Both the position numbers and the translations under genes were made by a program. The notes under the pieces are model-generated. The model saw nothing but the letters and a program-made list of their open reading frames with translations, searched no databases and was not told where the DNA came from. From the NCBI GenBank assembly GCA_016946835.1, contig JACVTC010000006.1:1207501-1269500 (forward strand): a stretch of 62,000 nt of DNA. Direction: 5' to 3'. Origin of the DNA: Neocallimastix lanati (nom. inval.) (taxonomy: Eukaryota; Neocallimastigomycota; Neocallimastigomycetes; Neocallimastigales; Neocallimastigaceae). Numbering within the stretch: the first letter of the stretch is position 1; every line of letters begins with the position of its first letter. Shown here in pieces: positions 40,801 to 52,974 of the stretch.

Positions 40801-41827
40801 CGTTTTAACCAAAAAAGGGAAAAGAAGAACCAAAACAAAAATCAAAAAAAAAAAAAAATAAACTCAAAACTATAATAAAAAAATTTTTTTTGTTTTTAAA
40901 CGGTCAATTTTATTAATTTAATTCTATTCTTTTTTGTAAAGTTTTATATTCTTTTTTAATATATTAATATATATAAATAGTTAGAAACTTTTAATCTGAT
41001 CCAATCATTTATATTAAGTCAAAAGATTAATTAAACTTAATTTATAATTATTATAAATATATAAAAAATTAAAAAAAAAAAATTAATATTTAAAAATTAA
41101 TTAAATAAAAGAAAAAAAATATGAAACAGATAAAACAATGCTATTAATATTAAATAAAAATAAGAAAAAAAAAAAATAAATTAATAATTATTTATATATA
41201 TAATATAAATAACATATTTAAATATATATAAATAACTATAGAATTATATATATATATCAGTATTACAGTATATAAATAACTATAGAATTATATATAAATA
41301 TATATATTTATAAAATGAAAATAAAATAAAACAAATAAATAAATAGATTATAAATGAAATAGAAAATGTCATTGTATTCATTATATTAATAGTAATATTA
41401 ATATTATATTAAAAATGAATATTGAAAAAATATTTTTTTCATATATAAAATAATTATTTTCCTTTATTTTATTTCTTCAACATTTTTAATTCTTTGCCTT
41501 ATTTATTTTAAACTTTATAACTAAAAAAAAATTGTTTATATAATTTTTTTTATTTTTGTATATATAAATATAATATTTTTTTTTTAATTTTGTATTATAA
41601 TTTAAATTTTTATTTTGTTAATATAGGATATTAGGAAATAAACAACAAAAAATTAAAACAAAAATAGAAATATATATAAACAATTTATAAATATATATAT
41701 CTAATCAATCAATTTCAATAATTAATTTATTTACAAAAAATTAGAATATACATCTATTTTTTATTTTATTTTTATTATTTCCAACATAAAAGTATTGAAG
41801 TATAAAAATAAATAATAAAATAACAAA
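37829..41827. other. AT-rich intergenic DNA upstream of the GH5 gene
   Basis: 37829-38090 is the upstream part of the coiled-coil gene duplication. 38220-38475 is an AAATAAT/TTGAATAAT tract. A frame at 38557-38799 (+) gives a Tyr/Ile/Leu-rich peptide with an internally repeated GTGGCTTATACATCA-type word and is not convincing. A slightly G+C-richer patch near 39930-39960 does not fold as a tRNA. No gene was found; the GH5 promoter should lie near the right end, but no defined element can be supported. Confidence 0.55.
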
Positions 41828-43882
41828 ATGAGATTATTCAGCGCTTTAGCCTTAGCTGGTTTATCTATATTAGGTACCCAGGCTATGTCTTCTATGGAAT
41901 TAATTAAAAATATGAAAATTGGTTGGAGTTTGGGTAATACTTTAGATGCCAATTGTGCTGATACTTTAAATTATGCTACCGATCAAACTGCATCTGAAAC
42001 TTGTTGGGGTAATGTTAAGACTACAGAAGGTCTTTTCACTGCTTTAATGAAACAAGGTTTTGATACTTTCCGTATTCCAACCACTTGGGATGGTCACTTT
42101 GGTGATGGACCAAGTTACACTATTAACAGTGCATGGATGAAAAGAGTTCGTGAAGTCGTAGATTATGGTTATAAGAATGGTGCTTATGTCATCTTAAATA
42201 TTCATCATGAAAAGTGGAATTATGCTTTCGCTAATAATTTACAAAAAGCTCAAACTATTTTAGTTGCTATTTGGAAACAAATTGCTACTGAATTTGCTGA
42301 TTATGATGAACATTTAATCTTTGAAGGTTTAAATGAACCAAGAAAGGTTGGTGATCCGGTAGAATGGACTGGTGGTGATAGTGAAGGTTGGGATTTCGTT
42401 AATCAAATGAATGCTCTTTTCGTTAAAACTATTCGTGGTTTAGGTGGAAATAACGCAAAACGTCATTTAATGATTCCAACTTACGCTGCTACCACTCAAG
42501 ATGGTGCTATTAATGCTTTCAAATTCCCATCAGGTGATAGTAATTTAATTGTTTCTCTTCACGCTTACACTCCTTACAACTTTGCTTTAAATAACGGAGA
42601 TGGTGCTGTAACCACCTTCAATAATCAAAGTGAATTAGATTCACTTTTCAATTTAATTAAAACTAAATTTATTAGTCAAAATATTCCAGTTATTATTGGT
42701 GAATTTGGTGCCATGAGTCGTAATAATGATGCTGAACGTGCTAAATGGGCTGAAGCTTATACTAAGGGTGCCAAGGCTATCGGTGTTCCTTGTGTTGTTT
42801 GGGATAATGGTGTCTTTGAAGGTAGTGGTGAACGTTTCGGTCTTATTGATAGAACTTCCTTCCAAATCAAGGCTCCTGAAGTTGTAAATGGTTTCATGAA
42901 GGGTATCGGTTCTACTGGTCCAGTTACTCCAACTAATAAACCAGCTCCAGCCTCAGGAAATACCCAAGCTCCAGCACCAGCTCAAGATAATAGTAACAAC
43001 AGTAACGGTAATAGTAATGATACTCCAGTTGCTCCACCAGCTCCAATTGATAATAACGATGGTAATAATAATAGTGATACTACTAATGAAGTTCCTCAAC
43101 CACCAGAAACTAATACTCCAGAACCAGCTAACAATAACAATAATGCCCCAGCTGGTCCATCATTTGATGGAGGTTTCCCAGGTTTTGGTGGTAATAACAA
43201 CAATGGTGGTGGTTTCCCAGGTTTCGGTGGTAACAACAATGGTGGAGGTTTCCCAGGTTTTGGTGGCAACAACAATGGTGGTGGTTTCCCAGGTTTTGGT
43301 GGCAACAACAATGGTGGTGGTTTCCCAGGTTTTGGTGGTAACAACAATGGTGGAGGTTTCCCAGGTTTCGGTGGCAACAACAATGGTGGAGGTTTCCCAG
43401 GTTTTGGTGGTAACAACAATGGTGGTTTCCCAGGTCAACCAGCTGCCCCAGAAGTTCCAGCCACTCCAGAAGCTCCAGCTCAACCAGAAGCTCCAACTGT
43501 TCCAGAAACACCAGCTCAACCAGAAGCTCCAACTGTTCCAGAAACACCAGCCCAACCAGAAGTTCCAGCTCAACCAGAAGTTCCAGCTCAACCAGAAGTT
43601 CCAGCTCAACCAGAAACACCAGCTGCTCCAGAAACACCAGCTCAACCAGAAGTTCCAACACAACCAGAAACTCCAATTGTTCCAGAAGCTCCAGCTCAAC
43701 CAGAAGCTCCAGCTAGTCAAGTTTCTGGAGATTATTTCAGTTGTGCCAAGGATGATTGGAGCTGTAAGCAAAGTATGGCCGATAAGTGTTATAAGGAAGC
43801 TGATAAATGCTATACCTCTTCCCAAGACTATCAAAAATGTGCTGATATTATTACCAATTGTAATAAGATTTGGAAAAACTAA
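41828..43882 (+). CDS. Secreted GH5 endoglucanase with repetitive linker and six-Cys C-terminal module
   Basis: One exon, 684 residues. Residues 1-19 are a signal peptide ([19 protein letters not shown]). The GH5 catalytic domain covers about 22-358: [33 protein letters not shown], then the acid/base Glu170 in FEGLNEPR and the nucleophile Glu292 in VIIGEFGAM. The [10 protein letters not shown] start and the NEP spacing fit subfamily-4-type cellulases known from rumen microbes. It is expected to cut beta-1,4-glucan (cellulose, possibly mixed-linkage glucan or xyloglucan) outside the cell. Residues about 359-448 are a Pro/Asn linker, 449-535 about seven [12 protein letters not shown] units, and 537-632 [12 protein letters not shown]-type repeats. 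Residues 633-684 form a compact module with six Cys ([20 protein letters not shown] and beyond). This lacks the CW...GY.CC...WCG pattern of the usual fungal dockerin, so cellulosome docking cannot be assumed. Codons are strongly G+C-enriched over the flanks. Confidence 0.93.
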   Translation: MRLFSALALAGLSILGTQAMSSMELIKNMKIGWSLGNTLDANCADTLNYATDQTASETCWGNVKTTEGLFTALMKQGFDTFRIPTTWDGHFGDGPSYTINSAWMKRVREVVDYGYKNGAYVILNIHHEKWNYAFANNLQKAQTILVAIWKQIATEFADYDEHLIFEGLNEPRKVGDPVEWTGGDSEGWDFVNQMNALFVKTIRGLGGNNAKRHLMIPTYAATTQDGAINAFKFPSGDSNLIVSLHAYTPYNFALNNGDGAVTTFNNQSELDSLFNLIKTKFISQNIPVIIGEFGAMSRNNDAERAKWAEAYTKGAKAIGVPCVVWDNGVFEGSGERFGLIDRTSFQIKAPEVVNGFMKGIGSTGPVTPTNKPAPASGNTQAPAPAQDNSNNSNGNSNDTPVAPPAPIDNNDGNNNSDTTNEVPQPPETNTPEPANNNNNAPAGPSFDGGFPGFGGNNNNGGGFPGFGGNNNGGGFPGFGGNNNGGGFPGFGGNNNGGGFPGFGGNNNGGGFPGFGGNNNGGGFPGFGGNNNGGFPGQPAAPEVPATPEAPAQPEAPTVPETPAQPEAPTVPETPAQPEVPAQPEVPAQPEVPAQPETPAAPETPAQPEVPTQPETPIVPEAPAQPEAPASQVSGDYFSCAKDDWSCKQSMADKCYKEADKCYTSSQDYQKCADIITNCNKIWKN
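43144..43435 (+). repeat. In-frame 36-bp minisatellite in the GH5 linker
   Basis: About seven head-to-tail units of 36 bp encode [12 protein letters not shown], with only silent changes between units (GGT/GGC, TTT/TTC, GGA/GGT). It is followed by 15- to 18-bp repeats encoding [12 protein letters not shown] at about 43444-43710. Frames on the other strand and in other phases across this region are shadows. Confidence 0.9.
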
Positions 43883-44766
43883 ATGACCTTTGAATTTTCA
43901 AAATAAAAACTAATAAAAAGAAAATTTAGTAAAAAAAATAAAATTATTTTATTTTTAATTTATAGAATTGATCCTATTAAACGAATTAAAAAAGAAAAAA
44001 AATAAATTTAATCATGAACTAAATAGAATTATTATATATATATATTTTTTATAATATATATAATGAAGCATATCTACCATATAATAATAATATTAATAAT
44101 ATTTTATCCTAATTTTTTTTTTTTAATTAATCTTTATTGTAATATAAATAATAATGAGTTAAACAAAATATATATATATTTTTTTATAAAATTTTTAGTT
44201 AATATATAATAAAAACAAAATAAAAATTATTAATATAAAAATATATAAATGTAAATATATATTAATATTTTTTTTTATTTGTGTAGTTTATATTATTACG
44301 ATTTTTTATTTTTATGGTAATTTTTTATTCTATTTTATTTACTTTTTGTTATTGAATTATTTAAAGATTTAATTATTTATTTACTCGTGTAGAAGTATAT
44401 TTATATATATAATTTGAGTGGAATAATTTTTTTTTACTAAATCATTCATTTACGAAGATTTTTTTTTTTTTTCATGATATAAGAATCAAAAATTTATATA
44501 TATATATATATATATATTTTTAACGAAATTAAATAGAATTTATGATATAAATATAAAAATGTTGAATAATAACAAAACTACAATTCATATTCGTGAGAAT
44601 AATATTGTTAATTCATGAATTCAAGATATATATATATAATAAAATATAAATAATATAATAATAATAATAATATAAATATACTACTTTAAATAATAATACT
44701 TTTCTTTTTATAATATTAATTATTTTTAGTTCATGATTTTTTTTTTCATAATTTTAAATAATTTTT

Positions 44767-44810
<44 letters not shown>

Positions 44811-44885
44811 AATTTAATAATATAATTTTTTGTATTACTACATTTTATATATTTATAATTAATATTAATCTACATTATCATTAAC
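43883..44885. other. AT-rich intergenic DNA
   Basis: A/T runs, TA repeats and a poly-T of about 37 at 44770-44806. Nothing coding was seen. The left breakpoint of the ankyrin/protease duplication falls at about 44886. Confidence 0.6.
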
Positions 44886-44888
44886 TTA

Positions 44889-47151
44889 ATGGATAATGAT
44901 AATCATGAATTATTTGATTTATTAATGGAATATGCAAAAGAAAAGGATGTAAAATTGAAAATCAACGAAAACGATATTAAAAAAGTAATATCGAAAAATT
45001 TAAATAATGTAAAAATAAAGAAAATTTCAGAAATCAAAAACAAATTTATTAATCGATTATATAAATATAAAAATGAAAATATAATTGAAATAAATTATAG
45101 TAAAAATAGTTGCTTAAAAAAAAGAATTGAAAAATTTATTGAAGAAAGAAAAAATAAGAAAAATGAAAAAAATAGAAATTACAATGAAATCTTATTAACA
45201 TATGAATGTAAAAGGGGCAACATTAAAGAAGTAAAACAATTAATAAGTAATGGAGCAAAAATAAATCAAAGAAACAAAGATGGTGATACCCCATTAATCA
45301 TTGCATGTAAAAAAGGAAATAAAGAATTAGTGAAATATTTGTTAAAACATAAAGAAATCGATATTAATAAAAATTCTAAATCTGGAATAAATCCATTATT
45401 TGTAGCATGTTATTTTAAAAATAAAGATTTAGTGAATTATCTTATTGATCATAATGCTAAAGTTGATATATTTGATAATAAAGAAAATTCCCCTCTTCAT
45501 ATAGCATGTTATTTAAATAGTACTGAAATTATAAAATTTTTAAAAAGTAAAGATATTGATATAATAAACAAAGAAAATTCTTATAAATATACACCATTAA
45601 AAATTGCAGAAGAATTAAAGAATGAAGAAATGAAAAATTATTTAATTGGTAAAAAATAAAATACAATAAAATAAAATAAAATAAAATAATATATAAACAA
45701 AATAATATATATATTTAATTATTACTATTTTAATGATTTATTACTTATTATTTCATTATGTACTAATTTAAAAAAAAAATAAATATTTAATTTACATAGA
45801 TAATGCCAGTGAAAACAATGATTCAGATAGGTATGATCTATATTGTATTAATATAATTAATTAATAAATAAATATATTATTTAATATATAATTTGTTTTA
45901 AATTATATCTATTGAAATTAAATAAATTAAAATACTTTTATTTATTTATATTATTATTTTATTATTTTATTATTTTATTATTTTATTATTTTATTATTTT
46001 ATTATAAAAGTGAGAATACAAAATGTTCTTCAAGTTTGATTAATGAAAATATGTCAATCAAAATGAAACCTGTACCCCATAATAAATATAATAATATAAA
46101 AAATAATTCCATTTGTCAAATTAAAATCAATAAAAACAATGGTACAGGTTTTTTTATTGAAATTCCAGTTCCATCGAAAGAATTCCCAATTCGTGGTTTA
46201 ATGACAAATAATCATGTAATAAATGAAAATATTCTTAAATCAGATAAATCATTTATAATTTATAAAGCAGAAAAAGCTATAGAAATAAAAATTAAAGAAA
46301 ATCTAAGATTTGTATTTACATCCGAACTTTTAGATGTCACTTTTATGGAATTAGATGATGATATAATTGATGATATTGAGCCAGAATTTCTTTATCCTAG
46401 TGATAAAGATGCTGAAGATGGTGAATCAATTTTAATCTTTCAATATGCTGAAACTAAATATTCATTGGCTCACGGAAATATAAAATATGCCCGTAGTTTC
46501 AATTATTATCATGAAGCACCTACTGCTTCTGGATCATCTGGCTCACCACTTTTAAATACCAAATCTAAAGTAGTAGGTATTCATAAATCAAAAAAAATTG
46601 AAAATAATGATAAAGAATGTATAAATATAGCTACTAAATATACTGAAATTGAATTTGCCATAAGAAAATTATATGAAAATAGTAACTTAGATGGAATAGA
46701 AAAAGCTCGAGAATCAGCGAAAGAATTAAGTGATACAGAAATAAATAAATTAAACGAATATGGATTACAACCATTAAAATTATCTTCGGATGATATTGAT
46801 GAAATAATAAATGAAATAAATATGATAAAAGAAGAAGACGAAAAGAAAATCAAACTTGAGGAATTAAAAATATTAAAGAAATCACTATTTTATTGCAAAT
46901 TTTCAAAAAGATTGTTATTTTATAGAACAAATTTTTCATGGTACATTACAGTGGTATCCGAAAAAAAGAGTAAAAATAATTATTTTTCAAAAGATGAATA
47001 TAATTTAAATGATGTAAGAAAATTAAAATGGATAGCCATTACTTCAAATAATGAAAAGATAATAAAAAAAATCGACAATAAAATTATAGGATTTGGTAGA
47101 GAACATGTTTTAATTACATGGCTAGGATTAACAGATTTAGATTATTTGTAA
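44889..47151 (+). CDS. Short ankyrin/trypsin-like protease fusion, 5'-truncated paralogue
   Basis: Proposed exons are 44889-45648, 45800-45830 (31 nt) and 46011-47151, with introns GTAAAA...CATAG and GTATGA...AAAAG, giving 643 residues in one frame. Exon 1 equals residues 1446-1698 of the long paralogue at 52975-59600: a helical linker, then four to five ankyrin repeats (DGDTPLIIACKKGN, NSPLHIACYLNS). Exon 3 encodes a trypsin-like serine protease fold with His332 (MTNNHVI), Asp372 (LLDVTFMEL) and Ser440 (SGSSGSPLL), so all three catalytic residues are present. No signal peptide. Compared with the long copy it lacks an 11-residue stretch after KSKKIE. The start ATG corresponds to an internal Met of the parent, so transcription of this copy is uncertain. 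The alternative is two genes, ankyrin 44889-45659 and protease from ATG 46051; the in-frame 31-nt exon conserved in both copies argues for one gene. Confidence 0.65.
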
Positions 47152-47315
47152 AATTCATAAATTAAAAAAAAAAAAAAAATAAATAAATCAATAATAATAA
47201 AATTATTAATGTCAATGAAAATAAAAATATATTAGTAAAATAAAAATTAAAAAATAAAAAAAATAAAAATATTTATATATAAATATTATTGTCAATATTA
47301 TTATTAATAGTTGTA

Positions 47316-47612
47316 TTTTTATTTTTATTTTATTTTATTTTTATTTTTATTTTTGTTTTTATTTTTATTTTATTTTATTTTTATTTTTATTTTTATTTTT
47401 ATTTTTATTTTTATTTTTATTTTTATTTTTATTTTTATTTTTATTTTTATTTTTATTTTTATTTTTATTTTTATTTTTATTTTTATTTTTATTTTTATTT
47501 TTATTTTTATTTTTATTTTTATTTTTATTTTTATTTTTATTTTTATTTTTATTTTTATTTTTATTTTTTATTTTTATTTTTATTTTTATTTTTATTTTTA
47601 TTTTTATTTTTC
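47316..47612. repeat. (ATTTTT)n hexamer array, copy 1
   Basis: About 45 to 50 hexamers, with a few interruptions near the left end and at about 47568 and 47611. It lies just past the protease stop codon, as does the larger array at 59759-60240 past the other copy. Frames through it (Phe/Tyr/Ile/Leu alternations) are meaningless. Confidence 0.9.
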
Positions 47613-48420
47613 TTTATTTTATTTAGTAATATTATTATTGCTACGTATTATTATTATTATGCATTATTTTTTTTAGTTAATATTATTTTATAAAAGAATA
47701 TGAAATAAAAGGAAAAAAATTTATCCTTCATAAATATATATGATATATATTATTTATGTGTTTAATATAATAATATGTAAGTATTATAGTTAACAGTGAG
47801 AAAAGTGGATAGTACATTTATGATATTATTATCTTCGTTAAACTTTTGTATTATTTTGCACATGTAATTATCTATGGTATTATTTAAACTTATGTAACTA
47901 TTGTAAAATGGAAATGTAGAAGATTGAGGGTTAGTTAATATATGATTATTTTTCAGAAAATTATTACGTAAAATAGAGCCTTATTAACCGAAAATTAAAA
48001 ATTTTTTTTTTTAAAAAAAAAAAGGTTATTAATAATAAAATATGCTTAAATATTTGACAATGAAAAGAAAAGAGAAAGAAAGAGAAAAAAAAATTATATA
48101 CTGATAATTTGACAACACAAAGTTGATTTTTATCCGTGGTAAATACTCATGGAACAATGCTAAATGAAGTAATTTATTCATTTTAGAATACAAAAAAAAA
48201 TTCAATAATAATATTTTGTTAGTGAAAAAAGGATTACTAATTTTAATGAAAGTTTTTAGAATTAAATTATAAAACATAAACTCCAAATTTTAACGATTTA
48301 AAATTTTAAATTAACATTTAAAAAAAAAAAACAATATCAGGTTGTAAAAATTTCAAATTTTAGATATTCCAAAAGGAATCATAGGGTTTCTATTTAGCAT
48401 TTAATTCAAAAATTGATATC
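47613..48420. other. AT-rich DNA between the duplication end and the LINE
   Basis: No gene recognised. The sequence is a little more complex at 47780-48300 but every frame is broken or lacks coding character; the open frame at 48029-48286 (-) shows no family features. Confidence 0.5.
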
Positions 48421-48429
48421 CAAAAAAAA

Positions 48430-51400
48430 AAATACAAGCTCAGCATATCCCGGTTCAACTGATTTAGTAAATGTTGTAAATGCTAATCATATACCCAATA
48501 CTTCTAATATACCTAATTTTAATTCACAAAATCCAGTTTCACATTCTAACTTAGAAAAGTTTTCATTTTGTCTTAGCTGAAATACCAATGGATGGTATTT
48601 TGTGAAAAGAAATTAGTATTGAGTGCTTCAACACGATTTTTTAAAACCATTATTTCTATGTTTACAGGAAATGGGTAATGGTACCAATAATGGTGTTTTA
48701 TTTTATTTATTTTCTTTATTTATATCTGCTCCATGTTCTACTAAACATTTTGCTAAATTTTTATTTCTAAGGATACTAGAAATCCATGCAAAGTAACACT
48801 TCCTAACTAAGAAATTTTCCAAAAAAGAATGGATCCATAAATTCCAGATTGCAGAGGTTTATATCTTGGGTATCATGTCTCATGTCAAGCTGTCCTTTGA
48901 AGATAATTCCTATACTCATCTTGTTTCTTTAACAGCATCATAGTCTATGGAATTATCCTAAGTGTTTTGCAGGTGATGCTTATATTTCCACTAAGAAACA
49001 CTCACTACAAGTCTGAAATATATTCTCTGAAGTTTTCACGTACTTCAAAATCACACTAATCATCCCATTTATTATTATTAGAGAATTTAACATGAGCACC
49101 ACTGATTTACAAGACAAATTAGCAAATAAATAACCTTGGTAGTTGGTTTATTCTTCTGATTAATGGTACATCTATTTCATGGACTAGAGGTAGATATTCA
49201 TCAGATATTGATCATGTTACAATCAACTCAAGTATACTGGATAAAATATTAAGTGCTTATTTTATTGATTATCCTTATGTATCCGATCACAAACCACTCG
49301 TAGTTTATTGTAAGAAAACTACCATAGATGAAGAGTTTTTGTTACCAAAAAAAATTTTATTAAGTGAGATAGGTATAAATGTCTTAAATTTAAGAAAGAA
49401 TTTTGTGATCACAATAAATTTAAGATTATTAGTGAAGAATTATGAAATAGAGAACTTTCAACAGATAGTATAGTTGAAAAGTTCTTCAACACTACTACTA
49501 ATTCCATTTCTAAAGATTTACTGATTGCATCTTCAGCAGAAATCAGAAAAGCGATGTTCAGAAATGTCCCTGCAAAATCTATTGTCTTCAAAAGGTAAAA
49601 CATCTAAAGTATGATCAAATTAAGTTTTATAAAGCTTGATGTTTTTCTAATGAATTTGTTAACATTGTTGTCTCATATAATAAACTATGTGAATAAATAC
49701 ATAATATATGTAACGAATTTAGGAAAAAAAGAATATTTATATTGGATTAAAATTGGTTGGTCGTTAGCTCTTAAAAACGATAGTAGAAAAGCATGGAAAT
49801 AGGTAAAAAAAGAATCCAAAAATAAATAATCAATCTTTCACTGTCTCTCTTCCTATTAAAAACAATAACAATAAACTAGTTTTTTCTACAGATGAAAAAT
49901 TAAAAGCATGGCATTCTCATTATAAATTCTTAGGGTTGGATTCTTCAGGTCATAGTCTTTCTAAAGAATTATATGAAAGATTCCAATGAACTTAGGAATT
50001 TTGGAAATCCAAGGCATCAAGAATGGGAAATTAACCATGATAATATCGATGAAGAAATTAGCGAGATAATCTCATCTACGCCTAAATTTAAAGTTTGTAG
50101 TCCTGATGGTATTCCAATAGAATTCTTCAAAGCTTTGAATCCCTGTAAAGATGATTCAGAAGAATCATGTGAAAATAATAGTAATATTTCATCTGGCTTT
50201 AAATGTCTCAAAACCTTAATCCATCGTATTTGGAATGGTGATTTCCCAAAATCATGGAATAATGCATCAATAATTTCTATTCATAGAAGGGGCGATCTAT
50301 CAAATTGTAATAATAATCGTGGCATCTCTCTTATCATTAATGGGTTATAAATTGTGGCAAAAATCATTGCTAATAGGATCTCTAAATATGGAATTGATAA
50401 AGGATTTATTAAACCTGAACAATATGGATTTCGTAATAGAGAAAAATGAATAAGTTTTTACACTTCATTAAGAATTATATGTCAGAGACGAATACTTGAA
50501 AATAAGGATACTTACCTTACTTTTTTGGACCTTAAAAAAGCGTATGACTAAGTTTCTATATATAATGAATTAATGAAAATTCATCACATAAGTATTTGAA
50601 GTAAGTGATATAAATTTATTGAAAACTTATACTCATCTTCAAAAACTTGCGTAAAGGTTGATGGATAATTATCAGAATCATTTAGTATTAAGAAAGGGTG
50701 TTCGTTAAGGTTGTCACCTCTCCCCAATTTTATTTAAATTGTTCATAAATGACATTTTTGCAATAAATATGAAACCTCTATTAGTGATAAATATTATTTT
50801 GGAGGTCTCTTCGCAGATGACATTGTAATATGTACTCCTACAAGATCTCAACTTTGAAAACTGTTAAATTTAGTCAGTAAGTGAGCTAAAAAAAAAAATA
50901 GGAAATTCAATTTTACATCAAAAAATACACAAGTTTAGTAGTACGAGGAGAATTATTAAAAATTTTTAATTAAAAAAAAAAAATTCCTATTTTTTATCTT
51001 TCAAGACAAGAGATACCTAAAACAAATTGTTATAACTACCTAGGTGTACCATTTTCAAATGATTTAGAACTGAAACCAATCTACAATGAATGAATAATAA
51101 AGCTAGAAAAGCGTTTTATTCCATTGAAGGATTTTTTTTAAGAATCATCTTATTCCTCTAATCCAATAAATTTCCTTTAAAAAAAGCAATTGTAAAATTT
51201 TATTGGAATAGGGATATGACAGGAAAATCAATCAAGGCAATGACTAATAAGAGAAATAAATATGAGAAACACAACTTTAAGTATCCTGAATTTAGCATTA
51301 GCATTTGCTTCCGATGGGTACTTCATGCCAAATGTGGATATAAATTCGATGCTCATGTTGCCAAAGCAGCCAAAACGATTGAAGACCACGGTGTAAATAT

Positions 51401-51780
51401 ATATGTGACGTGGTACCGATTATATATAAATTCCTTCTTGGTGGAAAAGATGTAGACATTATTAATTTAAATTCTTAAAAGGAATGGGATGTTTTGTTTA
51501 CTAATCAAATCATTTCTGGTGATTATTCCAAAACACCATTCTTTGGTGCAATCTGGGGCTCTCTTTACACAAATTATGCCTCGGGCTAGTACTTGACAAG
51601 GGTTATTATTCCCGAAAGTATAAACGCAGACTAACCAGGAGCGTTAACGCTGAAAATGCAGTTAAGATAGGCTAGCAGGACCAATGCGCCTCTGAAGGAG
51701 AAGACCATAATTTCTTTCAGATAGTCAATTCAAACTCTAATCCTGAATAAGTAATATGGAGGTTGAGGTTCGTTGTATAT
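48430..51780 (+). pseudogene. Decayed LINE (non-LTR) retrotransposon: endonuclease and reverse transcriptase
   Basis: In order on the plus strand, across many stops and frameshifts: a Ser/Asn-rich start (48433-48560); an AP-type endonuclease, whose end at about 49165-49320 reads GTSISWTRGRYSSDIDHVTI and YVSDHKPLVVYCKK (the SDHKPL motif is typical of these nucleases); a linker; and a reverse transcriptase from about 50080, with CSPDGIPIEFFKAL, FPKSWNNASIISIHRRGDLS, PEQYGFR, TFLDLKKAYD, and the catalytic LFADDIV at about 50806-50826. A C-terminal region near 51280-51420 (FRWVLHAKCGYKFDAHVAKA) matches the family seen at 20740-21010. The longest clean frame is 49973-50350. It is inactive. It sits between the two ankyrin/protease copies. 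Confidence 0.85.
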
Positions 51781-52154
51781 AAACTTTATTCCGAATTTAT
51801 TTATACACTTTATTTTTGAATATTACTTTTGATTTCACATCATTAAATAAAATATTATTATGTTCTAATTGGACAAATAATATTTATTTTTTTATTAATT
51901 CTGTGTTTTTTTTTTTTAAAATAAAAAAATATTTATGTAATTAATAAATGAATAAATAAATAAAATTAAAGTTCGTAATAATTGCAGATATAAAAAAAAA
52001 AAAAAAAAACCTTTTATATATTTATAAATACATTAAATTACATTATTACATTAAATTACATTATCATTTACGTAAATCTATTACATATATGTGGCACATT
52101 GATATTTATTACATTATTCATTACCATTATTTTTTATAAAGTTTTAACTTTTAA

Positions 52155-52488
52155 TAATATGTCCACTGAAGCGGGGTGATTCCTGCGTATTGTAAATCCT
52201 CATTAGTTAATGTATCTGCGTGTTCATCACGTGTTAGGATAGATTTCCTAATTTGGAGAAAGGTAATGTAGTAAATAAATAATAATGTTATAGTGTATGT
52301 AGTTGTGGCTTGCCGTATCCATCATCTTCAAATCTTGTGGTTCTGTAATCCGTGACTGAGAGCGTCGACGCCGAAATGGTATGGCATGGGAGCACTTTGT
52401 TGTATCCTGATACACCCGATATAAAGTTTGTCTGATATTAGTTGTCTGTTGTGGCTGGGATGATATGATCAAGACCTACAAGGGATAG

Positions 52489-52519
<31 letters not shown>

Positions 52520-52560
52520 TAATAATATGTCCAAAAGTTTAAACTTTTGGACATATTATT
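52155..52560. mobile_element. Putative ~405-bp element with short terminal inverted repeats and decayed coding sequence
   Basis: The left end reads AATAATATGTCCA (from about 52155) and the right end carries its reverse complement TGGACATATTATT (52548-52560). The interior is far richer in G+C than the flanks and on the minus strand holds coding-like debris in two frames: FRRRRSQSRITEPQDLKMMD at 52472-52248, and RKSILTRDEHADTLTNEDLQ then YAGITPLQWTYY near 52256-52155. The product is not recognised. A small non-autonomous DNA transposon or a remnant of one fits; no target-site duplication was identified. Confidence 0.4.
52521..52560. repeat. 40-bp perfect palindrome
   Basis: AATAATATGTCCAAAAGTTT is followed directly by its exact reverse complement, with the axis between 52540 and 52541 and no spacer. 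It follows a long poly-A run. Twelve to thirteen outer bases also occur at about 52155, so it may be a fused pair of transposon ends. Confidence 0.95.
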
Positions 52561-52974
52561 CTTTTTATTATTATTATTATTATCTTCTTTAAAAGAAATA
52601 TATTAAAAAAAACAATGATAGAAATAAAAAATAATACGATAAAACATTTTATATTAAATATTTATATAAATATGTATCATACATAAAATCAAATAAATAA
52701 ATTCATTAGAAAGTAAAAAATAAATAAATAAATAAATAATTAATTAATTAATTAATTAATTAGTTAATTAATTTTGCCTTGTAAAAATAGTAAATAAAGC
52801 AAATTTGTAATTATTTTATATTTATATAATTTATTTACTTATAATGAAAAAATACTCAATGTAAATTATGAATTAAATAGGATGAGATATCTTTATTTGA
52901 AAAATCAAGAAAAAAAAAAAAAAAAAGAAAAAAAGAAAAAAAAAATTGATTGATAAAATAGAGAAATTATTATA

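Larger units (their letters stand above)
51781..52974. other. Intergenic DNA with a G+C-richer decayed element and a palindrome
   Basis: 51781-52150 and 52561-52974 are A/T-rich without genes (an ATTA run lies at 52738-52770). 52155-52560 is described separately. The stretch just before 52975 is poly-A-rich, as before other genes here. Confidence 0.55.

Noticed and set aside
43096-43886. Several long frames overlapping the GH5 linker on both strands
   Set aside because: Shadows of the in-frame 36-bp and Pro/Glu repeats; the GH5 frame alone has signal peptide, catalytic residues and matching composition.
47289-47693. Two overlapping open frames rich in Phe/Tyr/Ile
   Set aside because: By-products of the other ATTTTT array.
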